A DNA stretch of 64,000 nt from Streptomyces sp. TG1A-8 (GTDB lineage: Bacteria > Actinomycetota > Actinomycetes > Streptomycetales > Streptomycetaceae). The stretch's first letter is position 1. Each line of letters opens with the position of its first letter. The position numbers were made by a program, and so were the translations under genes. Positions 8,354 to 18,033 of the stretch are shown piece after piece. The stretch covers positions 3,844,001 through 3,908,000 of the forward strand of contig NZ_JASTLB010000001.1 of the NCBI RefSeq assembly GCF_030499535.1, read 5' to 3'. The notes beneath the pieces are model-generated. The model was not told where the DNA came from and did not search any database. It was given only the letters and a program-made list of their open reading frames with translations.

Positions 8354-8710
8354 GTGAAACGTCGACTCGCCGCGCTCATCCCAGCGGTGGCCCTGGCCGC
8401 CCTGGCGGTCCCGGTGGCCACGGCCACCTCGGCCTCCGCGCACGCGGCCTGCGGCTCCTCGCCCAGCGACCAGGACGACTCGTCCTGGGGCTACTACGCC
8501 AACGGCGCCAACGAGCGGACCGGTTCCAGCACCGGCTGCGCGAGCCGGGGCATCGCCTACAGCAACGACCGGCTCGACTACCACTGCTACACCGTGGGCA
8601 ACGACGGCTACACCTGGACGTTCGTCCGCAACGACACCGACGCCGTCTACGGCTGGATCCGCGACGACCTGCTGAGCAACGGCGGCAGCTTCGACTACTG
8701 CGGCTTCTAG
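8354..8710 (+). CDS. Small secreted SH3-like protein
   Basis: 118 residues from GTG 8354, which has GGGGGTAAAA in front; an ATG at 8342 overlaps that site and is less likely. A signal peptide (KRRLAALIPAVALAALAVP, cleavage near ASAHA) leaves a mature domain of about 85 residues with four cysteines and many aromatic residues (YTWTFVRNDTDAVYGWIRDD), the style of small secreted actinomycete SH3-like proteins thought to bind cell wall. It is divergent from the histidine kinase. The exact role is unknown. Confidence 0.75.
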   Translation: MKRRLAALIPAVALAALAVPVATATSASAHAACGSSPSDQDDSSWGYYANGANERTGSSTGCASRGIAYSNDRLDYHCYTVGNDGYTWTFVRNDTDAVYGWIRDDLLSNGGSFDYCGF

Positions 8711-8780
8711 GCCCCGCCCCGGCAGCCCCGGGGACTGCCGGCCGGGCCGGAGCGACAACACGTCATCGAAGCGACGGCAC

Positions 8781-8814
8781 GACGGGGGCGGTCTCCCAGG
8801 AGGCCGCCCCCGTC
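8781..8814. terminator. Hairpin terminator, probably bidirectional
   Basis: GC-rich inverted repeat: arms GACGGGGGCGGTCTC and GAGGCCGCCCCCGTC around a short loop, between the small secreted protein (ends 8710) and the convergent ABC operon (ends 8878). No U-tract follows, as is usual in Streptomyces. Confidence 0.75.
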
Positions 8815-8877
8815 CCGTCCGCCCCCCGTCCCGTCCGCCCGCCGCCCCGCCGGCCGTCTCCTCCGGGCGGGCGCGGC

Positions 8878-10124
8878 TCACGGCGCGGACAGCGCCTCCG
8901 TCGGCGAGAGCCTGCTCGCCCGCACCGCCGGGTACAGACCGGCGATCATCCCGATGAACAGGGTCGAGCCGACACCGGCCGCGCTCGCCCAGGCCGGCAC
9001 GACCGTCGGCCAGTCGCGGCTGAGGGCGTAACCCGCCGTGATCAGCGTCCCGAGGACCGTTCCGCCGAGTCCGCCGATCAGGGACAGCAGCAGCGACTCC
9101 GTCACGAACTGGGTGCGGATCTGGCCCCGGGTCGCCCCGAGGGCCCGGCGCAGACCGATCTCCGGGCGGCGCTCCAGGACCGAGATGACCATGGTGTTGC
9201 CCACGCCGACCCCGCCCACCAGCAGCGCCACCCCGCCGAGCCCCAGCAGCAGGCCGGTGAGCGCGGACTCGGTGGCCTCGCGGGCGGCCAGGGCGTCGGA
9301 GGGCCGGGAGATCCGCACCTCGTCCGGCTTCTCCGGGTACGCCGTGGCCGCCAGCACCGACCGCACCGCCGTGACCTCGCTGTCCTCGCTGCGGACGTAC
9401 ACCATCGAGGGGTGGCCGTCGAAGCGCAGGTACGTCCGGGCCGCCGGCCAGCCGACCAGCGCGGCGCCGTCCAGCTCCGGCGCCAGCGGCACGGGGTCGA
9501 GGACGCCGACGAGCGAGAACCAGCGGCCGCCGATCCAGACCCGGGTCCCAGGGGCGTACACGTCGAGGCGCTGGGCGGCCGTGGCGCCGAGGACGACCGC
9601 CGGGTACCGCTCCGTGGCCGCGTCCAGCCAGCGGCCCGCGCGGACCCGGCCGCCGACGGCCGGGAGCAGGCCGCGGCCGGCCGCGAGGACGTCGAGGGAA
9701 CCGGTGCGGCCGACGGCGATGTGCTCGTTGCGGTAGAGGTGCGCGCCGAGCGCCCCGGTCGCGGCGACCTGCCGCACGGGCGGGATCCGGCGGATCATCG
9801 GCACCGCCTCGTACGGCAGCCGGGCCCGCTCGCCGCTCAGGCTCTGGCCCGGGGCGACCCGCAGCAGGTTGGTGCCGAGCGCGTCGAGGCGGCGGTCCAC
9901 CTCCGCCTGTCCGGACCCGGAGATGCCGACCACCGCGATCATGGCCGCGACGCCGATGGCGATGCCGAGGGCGGAGAGGAAGACCCGCAGGGGGCGGGTC
10001 CGCAGCCCGGTGCCGCCGAGGCGTACGACGTCGGCGGGGCCGAGGCGCGCGGCACGCAGCCGGGACCGCGGCGGCCCGCCTCCCGGGCCGGCCGCGGGAC
10101 GCGTCGCGCGGTCCGTGCGGCCCG

Positions 10125-10128
<4 letters not shown>
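8878..10128 (-). CDS. MacB/FtsX-type ABC transporter permease
   Basis: 416 residues. A first membrane helix ([20 protein letters not shown]) is followed by a MacB-type extracytoplasmic core of about 200 residues and then three C-terminal helices with the conserved FtsX segment [23 protein letters not shown]. The ATG overlaps the ATPase stop by four bases (ATGA), indicating translational coupling. Last gene of a four-gene operon; with the fusion protein and ATPase it should form a tripartite exporter or mechanotransmission complex for a peptide, antibiotic or lipoprotein substrate. Confidence 0.92.
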
Positions 10129-10849
<721 letters not shown>

Positions 10850-10853
<4 letters not shown>

Positions 10854-12151
10854 TCCGGGATCCTCACCTTCATGCCCTCGTGGACGGCGGTGCCGCTCAC
10901 TTCCACGTCCCCGTCCGCGAACAGCCCCGTCCTGACGGCGACGAACCGGCCGTCCCGCGTCTCCAGCCCGTAGCCGCCCCCGGCGAGGGCGACCAGCGCG
11001 GACACGGGCACGCTCAGCACGTCCTTGGCCTCGCGGCCGACGTACTCCACGGTCACCGGCCCGCTCTCCAGCCGCCCCAGGGCCTTCTGGTCCCGGACGG
11101 TCACGGTCACCGGCACCGTCGCGTCGGCGGCTCCCGGGCCGCCCCCCTCGTCCCCGCCGGTCCCGGGCGCGGTCGCCTGCTTCCCCACCGACGCGACCGT
11201 GCCCCTGACGGACGTGCCGCCGGGCAGCCCGACCTCGACGTCCGTGCCGCGCACCGCCCAGGCGGCGTCCGCCGCCGAGGCGTTGACGACGACCTTGCGC
11301 GAGGTGCCGGTGCAGGTCAGCGTGTTCTCGCCGGCCGCCGAACCCGGGCGCACCCCCGCGTGCCCGATCCGCACCCTGCCGGAGGAGTAGACGACGTCCC
11401 CGACGCCGACCGCCCCGGTCACGGGCAGTCCGAGCGACCTCTGCCAGCGCCCGACCGCCCGGGCGGTGGCGGCGGTGAACCGCTCGTCCACGGTGAACCC
11501 GGTGTAGCCCAGGGCCGCCAGGTTGGTCTCGAACTGCATGACGTCCATGCCCCGCAGCTCCCGCGGCGCCGGATTCGGGCCGGCGCCCGCGGCGGCACCG
11601 GCGCCCCCCGGCGCCGGTGCCGCGGAGGAAGCCGGGGAGGTGCCGCCCCCGCCCGCCTTCTGCCCCGGGTCCTGCTGCGCCGGCGGCCGTCCGTCCGGGT
11701 CCCGGCCGCCCTCCTGGCCGCTCGTCCGCGCGACCAGGCCGATGTCCCGGTACATCGGCAGCATCCCGTACAGCAGGACGACCGGCCGGTCGTCGACGCG
11801 CAGCAGCGTGCCGCCGCGCCCGACGGTCGCGCCCTGCTCGGGCAGCCAGGTCACCGTGCCCGTGGCCCTGACCGGCAGCGGGATCTCCGTGCCGTAGCCC
11901 AACTGGCCGTCCACCTGCGTCCGCTCGGCCAGCGTCCGCCGGGTGACCGGGACGAGGGAACCCGACCGGGGCGGTGCGCCGGGACCCTCCTCCCCGCCGC
12001 CGAGCCCCAGGGCCCCCACCGCGGCGACCGCCGCCACGACGACCACGGCCACGACGACCAGCGCCGTGCGCCGGCCGTACCGGCCGCGCGGCGGAGGCGG
12101 CGCGGGAGGCGCCCCGGGCGCGTCCTCGGTGTGCGTCACCGTCCCGGCCAC
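10850..12151 (-). CDS. Membrane-fusion (HlyD-like) protein with peptidoglycan-binding domain
   Basis: 433 residues from GTG 12151, two bases after the upstream stop. A cytoplasmic proline-rich start is followed by one helix ([20 protein letters not shown]), a lipoyl-like entry strand, a putative peptidoglycan-binding domain_1 ([19 protein letters not shown] ... [14 protein letters not shown]) and a C-terminal barrel region ([18 protein letters not shown]). A long Gly/Pro/Ala linker interrupts the middle. The role inferred is to connect the permease to the cell wall or to guide the substrate. Confidence 0.85.
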
Positions 12152-12153
12152 GA

Positions 12154-12744
12154 TCAGCCCTTGCCGGCCGGCGGGTTGGCCGGTTCGCCGATGATCGGCG
12201 CACAGACGCGGGCGGCCCGCTTGGCACCGGCCGACGTCTGGTCCCACTCGGACCGGCCGGAGTTGTCGTTGCCGCCGTAACCGTCCGGACCCGGGTCGGG
12301 GAAGTCGGGTGCGCCGTGCTTCTGCATGCAGGTGGCGTAGTCGCGCTTGACCTTGATCTGCGCGGGCGTGAGCTTGGGCTCGTTGGCCTCCTCCAGCCCC
12401 TCCGGGACCGCGCCCTTGAGGTCGGCGCACTTCGTGGTCGCGCCGATGAACTTCGGGTCCTTCTTCAGGGCGAGGCCCTGCCCGGACATGTCGACCCGCC
12501 CCTTGGAGTCCGGGTCCGGCAGGTCGACCCCGTGCTTCCGCATGCACGCGACCCACGCGCGCTGGCTCTCGACGTACGCGGCCACGTCACTTCCGCCGCC
12601 TGCGCCCGCCTTCCCGCCCGGGGCGGACGAGCCGGCCCCCTCGGCCGTGGGCACCTTCGAGCCCCCGTCGTCACCTCCGCAGCCGGCCACCGCGAACACC
12701 GCGGCCGACGCCACCGCGACGAGCAACACCCGATCGCCCCTCAT
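12154..12744 (-). CDS. Lipoprotein, first gene of the ABC export operon
   Basis: 196 residues from ATG 12744. The signal sequence ends in a lipobox (VFAVAGC) giving an N-terminal diacylglyceryl cysteine. The mature part has two repeated motifs, [14 protein letters not shown] and [14 protein letters not shown], each followed by a further cysteine, so it may be a duplicated Cys/His domain. Similar lipoproteins commonly precede this type of fusion-protein/ATPase/permease operon in Streptomyces. Function unknown; a substrate-binding or sensing role outside the membrane is inferred. Confidence 0.8.
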   Translation of the reverse strand: MRGDRVLLVAVASAAVFAVAGCGGDDGGSKVPTAEGAGSSAPGGKAGAGGGSDVAAYVESQRAWVACMRKHGVDLPDPDSKGRVDMSGQGLALKKDPKFIGATTKCADLKGAVPEGLEEANEPKLTPAQIKVKRDYATCMQKHGAPDFPDPGPDGYGGNDNSGRSEWDQTSAGAKRAARVCAPIIGEPANPPAGKG

Positions 12745-12817
12745 GGGCTCTTCCCCCTCTTCCCACCGTCCCCGGCCGCGTGTGCGACGGGCAGACCGAC
12801 GGTAGGCCGAAGGAGAT

Positions 12818-12837
12818 GAAGAACCTTTGAAGAACCT
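12818..12837 (-). promoter_or_regulatory. 11-bp direct repeat in front of the ABC operon, candidate response-regulator box
   Basis: GAAGAACCT occurs at 12818-12826 and 12829-12837, an exact 9-bp repeat with an 11-bp period, 74 bp upstream of the lipoprotein start. Read on the operon strand it is AGGTTCTTC twice. Tandem 11-bp repeats are the typical target of OmpR-family regulators, and such a regulator is encoded at 5579-6286. The link is inference. Confidence 0.5.
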
Positions 12838-13577
12838 GTCCCCCACCGATGCGCGCTCCGGCGGACCCGCCGGGCGGGCCCGGGACCGGGGCCACCCGGA
12901 CGCGCCCCGGGGAGACGGTCCGCTCGGGAACGTGACGGGGATCATGTCCCGCGAAGTCGTGCGACCGGCCGGGAACGCGCCCTCCGGGAGCCGCCCGGCA
13001 CCGGCCGGGAGGCCGCCACGAGCGGCACCCCGCATGAGGATGCACGGCCCCGGTTCCACCGGCCCTGCGACGACCTCCTGGTGTCCGCGGCGGAGGTCGC
13101 TCCTCCGTCGAGCGACGCGGGTCAGGGAGGCGTCGGCGGGGCCTTCAACAGCCCGGTCGCCAGGCCGGCCGGATCAGCCGGGGCGGGTGCCTTCCCCACG
13201 CCCGTGGCAGCGATCCGGCCGCTGCCCCTCGCACCGGTGCCGCGCGGAGCCGGCACGGGAGCGGCGGCCCGCCGGGGCCGTGCCCTCTCGATCCGTACCG
13301 TGCCCTCGGCCCGGACTCGCCGCACCTCCTGTACCGCCCCGCCGAACTGCGGAGTCCGATGGACGCGGGGGACGCGGCCGGGTCCGCCGGCGAAGCCCTC
13401 CACGGGCACGACGCTCGCCGGTGGCAACCGTCGCGACATCTGCCGCCGGGTCCCGCAAGGGGCTGTCACGAGCCGGCGCCGGCCACCGCCGTGGGGTGCG
13501 GAAGCGTCCACCCGGCTTTCGCCGGGGCACCCCGATCGCCGGCTGTCAACGCAACCGGAAACACGGCCGATCCACGC
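12838..13577. other. 740-bp stretch without a supported gene
   Basis: Long GC-rich frames cross this stretch on both strands, but their residue content is mostly Arg/Pro/Gly, as expected of shadow frames; none has a ribosome-binding site or a recognisable domain. It separates the ABC operon from tRNA-Ser. I see nothing specific in it. Confidence 0.5.
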
Positions 13578-13578
13578 C

Positions 13579-13612
13579 GAAGAGCCGAGCCACGGTTGTG
13601 GCTCGGCTCTTC
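13579..13612 (-). terminator. Terminator downstream of tRNA-Ser
   Basis: Perfect 15-bp stem (GAAGAGCCGAGCCAC / GTGGCTCGGCTCTTC) with a four-base loop, 23 bases beyond the 3' end of tRNA-Ser on its strand. Confidence 0.85.
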
Positions 13613-13634
13613 GTTCCACCTTTTCAGGCGACCG

Positions 13635-13719
13635 CGGAGGATACGAGATTCGAACTCGTGAGGGGTTGCCCCCAACACGCTTTCCAAGCGTGCGCCCTAG
13701 GCCTCTAGGCGAATCCTCC
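13635..13719 (-). tRNA. tRNA-Ser (GGA)
   Basis: 85 nt on the minus strand: acceptor GGAGGAT pairs with ATCCTCC, discriminator G, long variable arm typical of serine tRNA, and anticodon GGA in the loop CTTGGAAA. The T-loop GTTCGAATC is intact. No CCA is encoded. Confidence 0.95.
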
Positions 13720-13789
13720 GGCGCAAACATTACATGACCGAGGGGAGTGCTCGCGAACTCGTTCCCACCGGCCCGTATCGGGTAGGCTG

Positions 13790-13886
13790 TGCGCAGCCCC
13801 TCACGCGGCGCTATCTGACTGAACTCCCCCAGGGCCGGAAGGCAGCAAGGGTAGGTCGGCTCTGGCGGGTGCGTGGGGGGCCCTTG
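13790..13886 (+). ncRNA. ffs: Signal recognition particle RNA (bacterial small SRP RNA)
   Basis: Contains the invariant SRP core around the GGAA tetraloop (GGCCGGAAGGCAGCAAGG, 13833-13850), flanked by complementary ends (CCCCTCACGC at 13797 with GCGTGGGGGG at 13871). A -10-like TAGGCT at 13783-13788 sits just upstream. It guides membrane protein targeting with Ffh. Location beside dnaX and a tRNA-Ser is usual for actinomycetes. Ends are approximate. Confidence 0.93.
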
Positions 13887-13932
13887 CGTGCGTCGGGGCG
13901 GGTTGTCGGTGGGCGCCTATAACCTCGTAAGC

Positions 13933-16257
13933 GTGTCGTCTCTCGCGCTGTACCGCCGCTATCGCCCGGAGGCCTTTTCCGAGGTCATCGGACAGGAGCA
14001 TGTCACCGACCCGCTGCAGCAGGCGCTGCGGAACAACCGGGTCAACCACGCGTACCTGTTCAGCGGCCCGCGCGGCTGCGGCAAGACGACCAGCGCCCGC
14101 ATCCTGGCCCGCTGCCTGAACTGCGAGCAGGGTCCCACCCCGACTCCCTGCGGCGACTGCCAGTCCTGCCGTGACCTGGCCAGGAACGGCCCGGGGTCGA
14201 TCGACGTCATCGAGATCGACGCGGCCTCCCACGGCGGCGTGGACGACGCCCGCGAGCTGCGCGAGAAGGCATTCTTCGGCCCCGCGGGCAGCCGGTACAA
14301 GATTTACATCATCGACGAGGCCCACATGGTCACGTCGGCCGGCTTCAACGCCCTGCTGAAGGTCGTCGAGGAGCCTCCGGAGCACCTCAAGTTCATCTTC
14401 GCCACGACCGAGCCCGAGAAGGTCATCGGGACCATCCGGTCGCGCACCCACCACTACCCCTTCCGGCTGGTGCCGCCGGGAACCCTCCGGGACTACCTCG
14501 CCGAGGTCTGCCGGAAGGAGGACATTCCGGTCGAGGACGGGGTGCTGCCGCTCGTCGTGCGCGCCGGCGCCGGTTCCGTGCGCGACTCCATGTCCGTCAT
14601 GGACCAGCTGCTCGCCGGTGCGGGGGAGGACGGCGTGACCTACGCCATGGCCACCTCCCTCCTCGGCTACACCGACGGCTCCCTCCTCGACTCCGTGGTC
14701 GAGGCCTTCGCCACCGGCGACGGCGCCGCCGCCTTCGAGGTCGTGGACCGCGTCATCGAGGGCGGCAACGACCCCCGCCGCTTCGTCGCCGACCTGCTGG
14801 AGCGCCTCCGCGACCTGGTGATCCTCGCCGCCGTGCCGGACGCGGCGGACAAGGGACTGCTCGACGCCCCCGCCGACGTCCTGGAGCGCATGCAGGCCCA
14901 GGCCGGCACCTTCGGCGCCGCCGAGCTGAGCCGCGCCGCCGACCTCGTCAACGAGGGCCTGACCGAGATGCGCGGTGCCACCTCGCCCCGCCTCCAGCTC
15001 GAACTCATCTGCGCCCGCGTCCTGCTCCCCGCCGCCTACGGCGACCAGCGCTCCCTCCTGGCCCGCCTCGACCGCCTGGAGCGCGGCGCCGGCTTCCCGG
15101 GCGGCGCCGGCACGCCCGCCCCGGGGTACGTCCCCGGCCCCGGGGCCCACGCCGGCCCCGGCGGCGGGACGGGCGCGGGGGCGGACACGGGCCCGGGCGC
15201 GGCCGGTGGCGGTGCGTCCGTACCGGCCGGCAGCGGTCCCGCCGTGGCCCGCGCGGCCGTGCGGGGCCCCGGCGGACCGGCGGGACCCGGCGGTCCGGGA
15301 GGGTCCGGCGGCCCGGTGGCTCCGGCCCGTCCGGCTCCCGAACCTGCTGCGGTCCCGGCGCCCGCTCCCGCCCCGGCGGCGCCCGCCCCGGTCCCCGCCC
15401 CGCAGGCACCCGCCCCCGCCGCCCCCGGGGCCTGGCCCACCGCGGCACCCCTCGGCAGTGGCCGGCGGCCCGGTGGCTGGCCCACGGCCGCTCCGGCGGG
15501 CCCGCAGCAGGCGCAGGGTCCGGCCGCCCCGGCCCAGCAGCAGCCCCCGTACCCGGCGCCCCCCGCCCCGGCGGCGCCCTCCGCCCCGGTTCCGGCCGCC
15601 CCCGCAGGCACGCCCGACCCCCGCGCGCTCTGGCCGAACGTCCTGGAGGCCGTCAAGAACCGCCGCCGCTTCACCTGGATCCTGCTCAGCCAGAACGCCC
15701 AGGTGACCGGTTTCGACGGCACCACCCTCCAACTCGGGTTCGTCAACGCCGGTGCGCGCGACAACTTCGCGAGCAGCGGGAGCGAGGACGTACTGCGGCA
15801 GGCGCTGGCCGAGCAGTTCGGCGTGCAGTGGAAGATCGAGGCGGTCGTCGACCCGTCGGGCGGCTCCGCGCCCCCGCCCTCCGGCGGCTCCCCGGGCTTC
15901 GGCGGCGGGGCCGGCGCGAGTGCCGGGTACGGCGGTGGTGCGCAGGCCGGTGGCTACGGCTCCCCGGCCGGCGGAGGCCACGGCGCCCCCGCCCCGCGCC
16001 CCGGGGCCGTTGCCCGGTCCTCCGCCGCCCCGGCGCCCGGTGTCCCGCAGGGCAGCGCCCCGTCGGCCCGGCCCCCGGCCCCGTCTCCGGCCGCCTCCGC
16101 CCGCCCCGCCGGACCGTCCGGGCCGCCCCCCGTGTCCCCCGAGGACGACATCCCGGAGGACGACGACCCCGACTTGGACGAGTCGGCCCTCTCCGGCCAC
16201 GAGCTGATCGTGCGGGAACTGGGGGCGACGGTCGTGGAGGAGTTCACGAACGAATGA
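13933..16257 (+). CDS. dnaX: DNA polymerase III subunits gamma and tau
   Basis: 774 residues from GTG 13933 (SSLALYRRYRPEAFSEVIGQ start is conserved). AAA+ clamp-loader domain with Walker A GPRGCGKTT, the four-cysteine zinc module CLNCEQ...PCGDCQSC and IIDEAHM, then the collar domain to about residue 370. A Pro/Ala/Gly-rich linker of about 200 residues follows, then a tau-like domain (LWPNVLEAVKNRRRFTWILL) and another low-complexity tail ending in acidic residues. It loads the sliding clamp in the replisome. TATAAC lies about nine bases before the GTG, and no ribosome-binding site is visible, so the mRNA may be leaderless. Confidence 0.97.
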   Translation: MSSLALYRRYRPEAFSEVIGQEHVTDPLQQALRNNRVNHAYLFSGPRGCGKTTSARILARCLNCEQGPTPTPCGDCQSCRDLARNGPGSIDVIEIDAASHGGVDDARELREKAFFGPAGSRYKIYIIDEAHMVTSAGFNALLKVVEEPPEHLKFIFATTEPEKVIGTIRSRTHHYPFRLVPPGTLRDYLAEVCRKEDIPVEDGVLPLVVRAGAGSVRDSMSVMDQLLAGAGEDGVTYAMATSLLGYTDGSLLDSVVEAFATGDGAAAFEVVDRVIEGGNDPRRFVADLLERLRDLVILAAVPDAADKGLLDAPADVLERMQAQAGTFGAAELSRAADLVNEGLTEMRGATSPRLQLELICARVLLPAAYGDQRSLLARLDRLERGAGFPGGAGTPAPGYVPGPGAHAGPGGGTGAGADTGPGAAGGGASVPAGSGPAVARAAVRGPGGPAGPGGPGGSGGPVAPARPAPEPAAVPAPAPAPAAPAPVPAPQAPAPAAPGAWPTAAPLGSGRRPGGWPTAAPAGPQQAQGPAAPAQQQPPYPAPPAPAAPSAPVPAAPAGTPDPRALWPNVLEAVKNRRRFTWILLSQNAQVTGFDGTTLQLGFVNAGARDNFASSGSEDVLRQALAEQFGVQWKIEAVVDPSGGSAPPPSGGSPGFGGGAGASAGYGGGAQAGGYGSPAGGGHGAPAPRPGAVARSSAAPAPGVPQGSAPSARPPAPSPAASARPAGPSGPPPVSPEDDIPEDDDPDLDESALSGHELIVRELGATVVEEFTNE

Positions 16258-16469
16258 CGAACAGGACGGGGCAGGCGGGGCAGGGCGGGCGGGGCGGGCG
16301 GGGACGGCGGCCGGGCCGCTTTCCGGAAGGGGGCGTCCGGCGCCCCGCACCGGACGCCGTCCGGCGGGGTGGGGACGGCCGTCCCGCGCATTCCCCTCGG
16401 GACGCCTTGGAGGAACCCACGAATTCCCCGCCCCCCGGTCTTCGGCGGCCCAGCCGATAGGCTGACCCC

Positions 16470-17723
16470 GTGAAGGTCCTCGTCATCGGAAGCGGCGCCC
16501 GCGAACACGCCCTGTGCCGCTCCCTCTCCCTCGACCCCGACGTCTCCGCGCTGCACTGCGCCCCCGGCAACGCCGGCATCGCCGAGGTGGCCGAGCTGCA
16601 CCGGGTCGACGCGCTCGACGGCAAGGCCGTGGCCGCGCTGGCCGGCGACCTCGGCGCCGACCTCGTCGTCGTCGGCCCGGAGGCCCCGCTGGTCGCCGGT
16701 GTCGCCGACGCCGTGCGCGAGGCGGGCATCCCCGTGTTCGGCCCCTCCCGGGAGGCCGCGCTGCTGGAAGGGTCCAAGGCCTTCGCCAAGGACGTGATGG
16801 CCGCGGCCGGGGTGCCGACCGCCCGCTCGTACGTCTGCACGACCGAGGCGGAGGCCGCCGAGGCCCTGGACGCCTTCGGCGCGCCGTACGTCGTCAAGGA
16901 CGACGGGCTGGCCGCCGGCAAGGGCGTCGTCGTGACCTCCGACCTCGAAGCCGCCAAGGCCCACGCGGCGGCCTGCGAGCGCGTGGTCGTCGAGGAGTTC
17001 CTCGACGGCCCCGAGGTCTCCCTCTTCGCGGTCACGGACGGCGAGACCGTCGTACCGCTCCAGCCCGCCCAGGACTTCAAGCGGGCCCTGGACGGCGACG
17101 AGGGCCCGAACACGGGCGGCATGGGCGCCTACTCGCCGCTGCCCTGGGCCGACCCGAAGCTGGTCGAAGAGGTGCTGCGGACGGTGCTGCAGCCGACCGT
17201 GGACGAGCTGCGCCGCCGCGGCACCCCCTTCTCCGGCCTCCTCTACGCCGGCCTGGCCATCACCTCGCGCGGCGTGCGGGTCATCGAGTTCAACGCCCGC
17301 TTCGGCGACCCGGAGACCCAGGTCGTGCTGGCCCGGCTGAAGACCCCGCTGGCCGGTGTCCTGCTGGCCTCCGCCAACGGCACCCTCGCCGACCTCGCCC
17401 CCCTGCGCTGGAGCGAGGAGGCGGCCGTCACGGTCGTCGTCGCCGCGCACAACTACCCCGGCACCCCGCGCACCGGCGACCCGATCACCGGTCTGGACGA
17501 GGTGGCCGCCCAGGACGCCCCGCACGCCTACGTGCTGCACGCCGGGACCGGGCGGGACGGCGACGCCGTCGTCAGCGCCGGCGGCCGCGTGCTGTCCGTC
17601 ACGGCGACCGGCGAGGACCTGACCGAGGCCCGCGAGCGGGCGTACCGGGCGGTGGCGCGCATCCGCCTCGACGGCTCCCAGCACCGCACGGACATCGCGG
17701 CGAAGGCGGCGGCGGACGCGTAG
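16470..17723 (+). CDS. purD: Phosphoribosylamine-glycine ligase (GAR synthetase)
   Basis: 417 residues, full length. MKVLVIGSGAREHALC is the conserved N-terminus; ATP-grasp elements include PYVVKDDGLAAGKGVVV and the family signature RFGDPETQ. Catalyses the second step of purine synthesis, ATP-dependent joining of glycine to phosphoribosylamine. TAGGCT at 16458-16463 lies six bases before the GTG and there is no ribosome-binding site, which points to a leaderless transcript. Confidence 0.97.
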   Translation: MKVLVIGSGAREHALCRSLSLDPDVSALHCAPGNAGIAEVAELHRVDALDGKAVAALAGDLGADLVVVGPEAPLVAGVADAVREAGIPVFGPSREAALLEGSKAFAKDVMAAAGVPTARSYVCTTEAEAAEALDAFGAPYVVKDDGLAAGKGVVVTSDLEAAKAHAAACERVVVEEFLDGPEVSLFAVTDGETVVPLQPAQDFKRALDGDEGPNTGGMGAYSPLPWADPKLVEEVLRTVLQPTVDELRRRGTPFSGLLYAGLAITSRGVRVIEFNARFGDPETQVVLARLKTPLAGVLLASANGTLADLAPLRWSEEAAVTVVVAAHNYPGTPRTGDPITGLDEVAAQDAPHAYVLHAGTGRDGDAVVSAGGRVLSVTATGEDLTEARERAYRAVARIRLDGSQHRTDIAAKAAADA

Positions 17724-17788
17724 CACCGCCGGTCGCGCCCAGCACCTCCGAGCACTCGGCGCGGCCCGGCGCCCAGCACTCGCCCCCG

Positions 17789-17822
17789 GGCCCCGGACGT
17801 GAGAATCCGGGGCCTGATCTTT
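17789..17822 (+). terminator. Terminator after purD
   Basis: Arms GGCCCCGGA and TCCGGGGCC with an eight-base loop, then a weak T-containing tail, 66 bp after the purD stop. Confidence 0.65.
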
Positions 17823-18033
17823 GCGTTCCGTCACCCACCTTTGACCAGAGCCATTCCATCGAGTGAGCAATCCCCCATACGGCTGACTGTGGCCGGGGCC
17901 CCAACTAGGGTGCGGCGCAAGCATTCCGGCACTTGGCCCACCGGCATTGCGATGTCGGTGACGGGTGTCACAGTGGGGGAGTGAACAACGCCAGGACGGC
18001 TCGGGACCGGCAGGGAGGGGGTGAGGTCCGGTC
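17823..18033 (+). promoter_or_regulatory. Upstream region of the M48-like membrane gene
   Basis: Moderately AT-richer segment between the purD terminator and the next gene. It ends in a strong purine-rich ribosome-binding region (GGGAGGGGGTGAGG) before ATG 18034. No coding frame is supported. Confidence 0.35.

Noticed and set aside
13122..13730. 202-codon minus-strand frame near tRNA-Ser
   Set aside because: It overlaps the tRNA gene and terminator, has no ribosome-binding site and no domain.
13801..16350. 849-codon minus-strand frame
   Set aside because: Antisense to dnaX; Gly/Arg-rich shadow frame without motifs.
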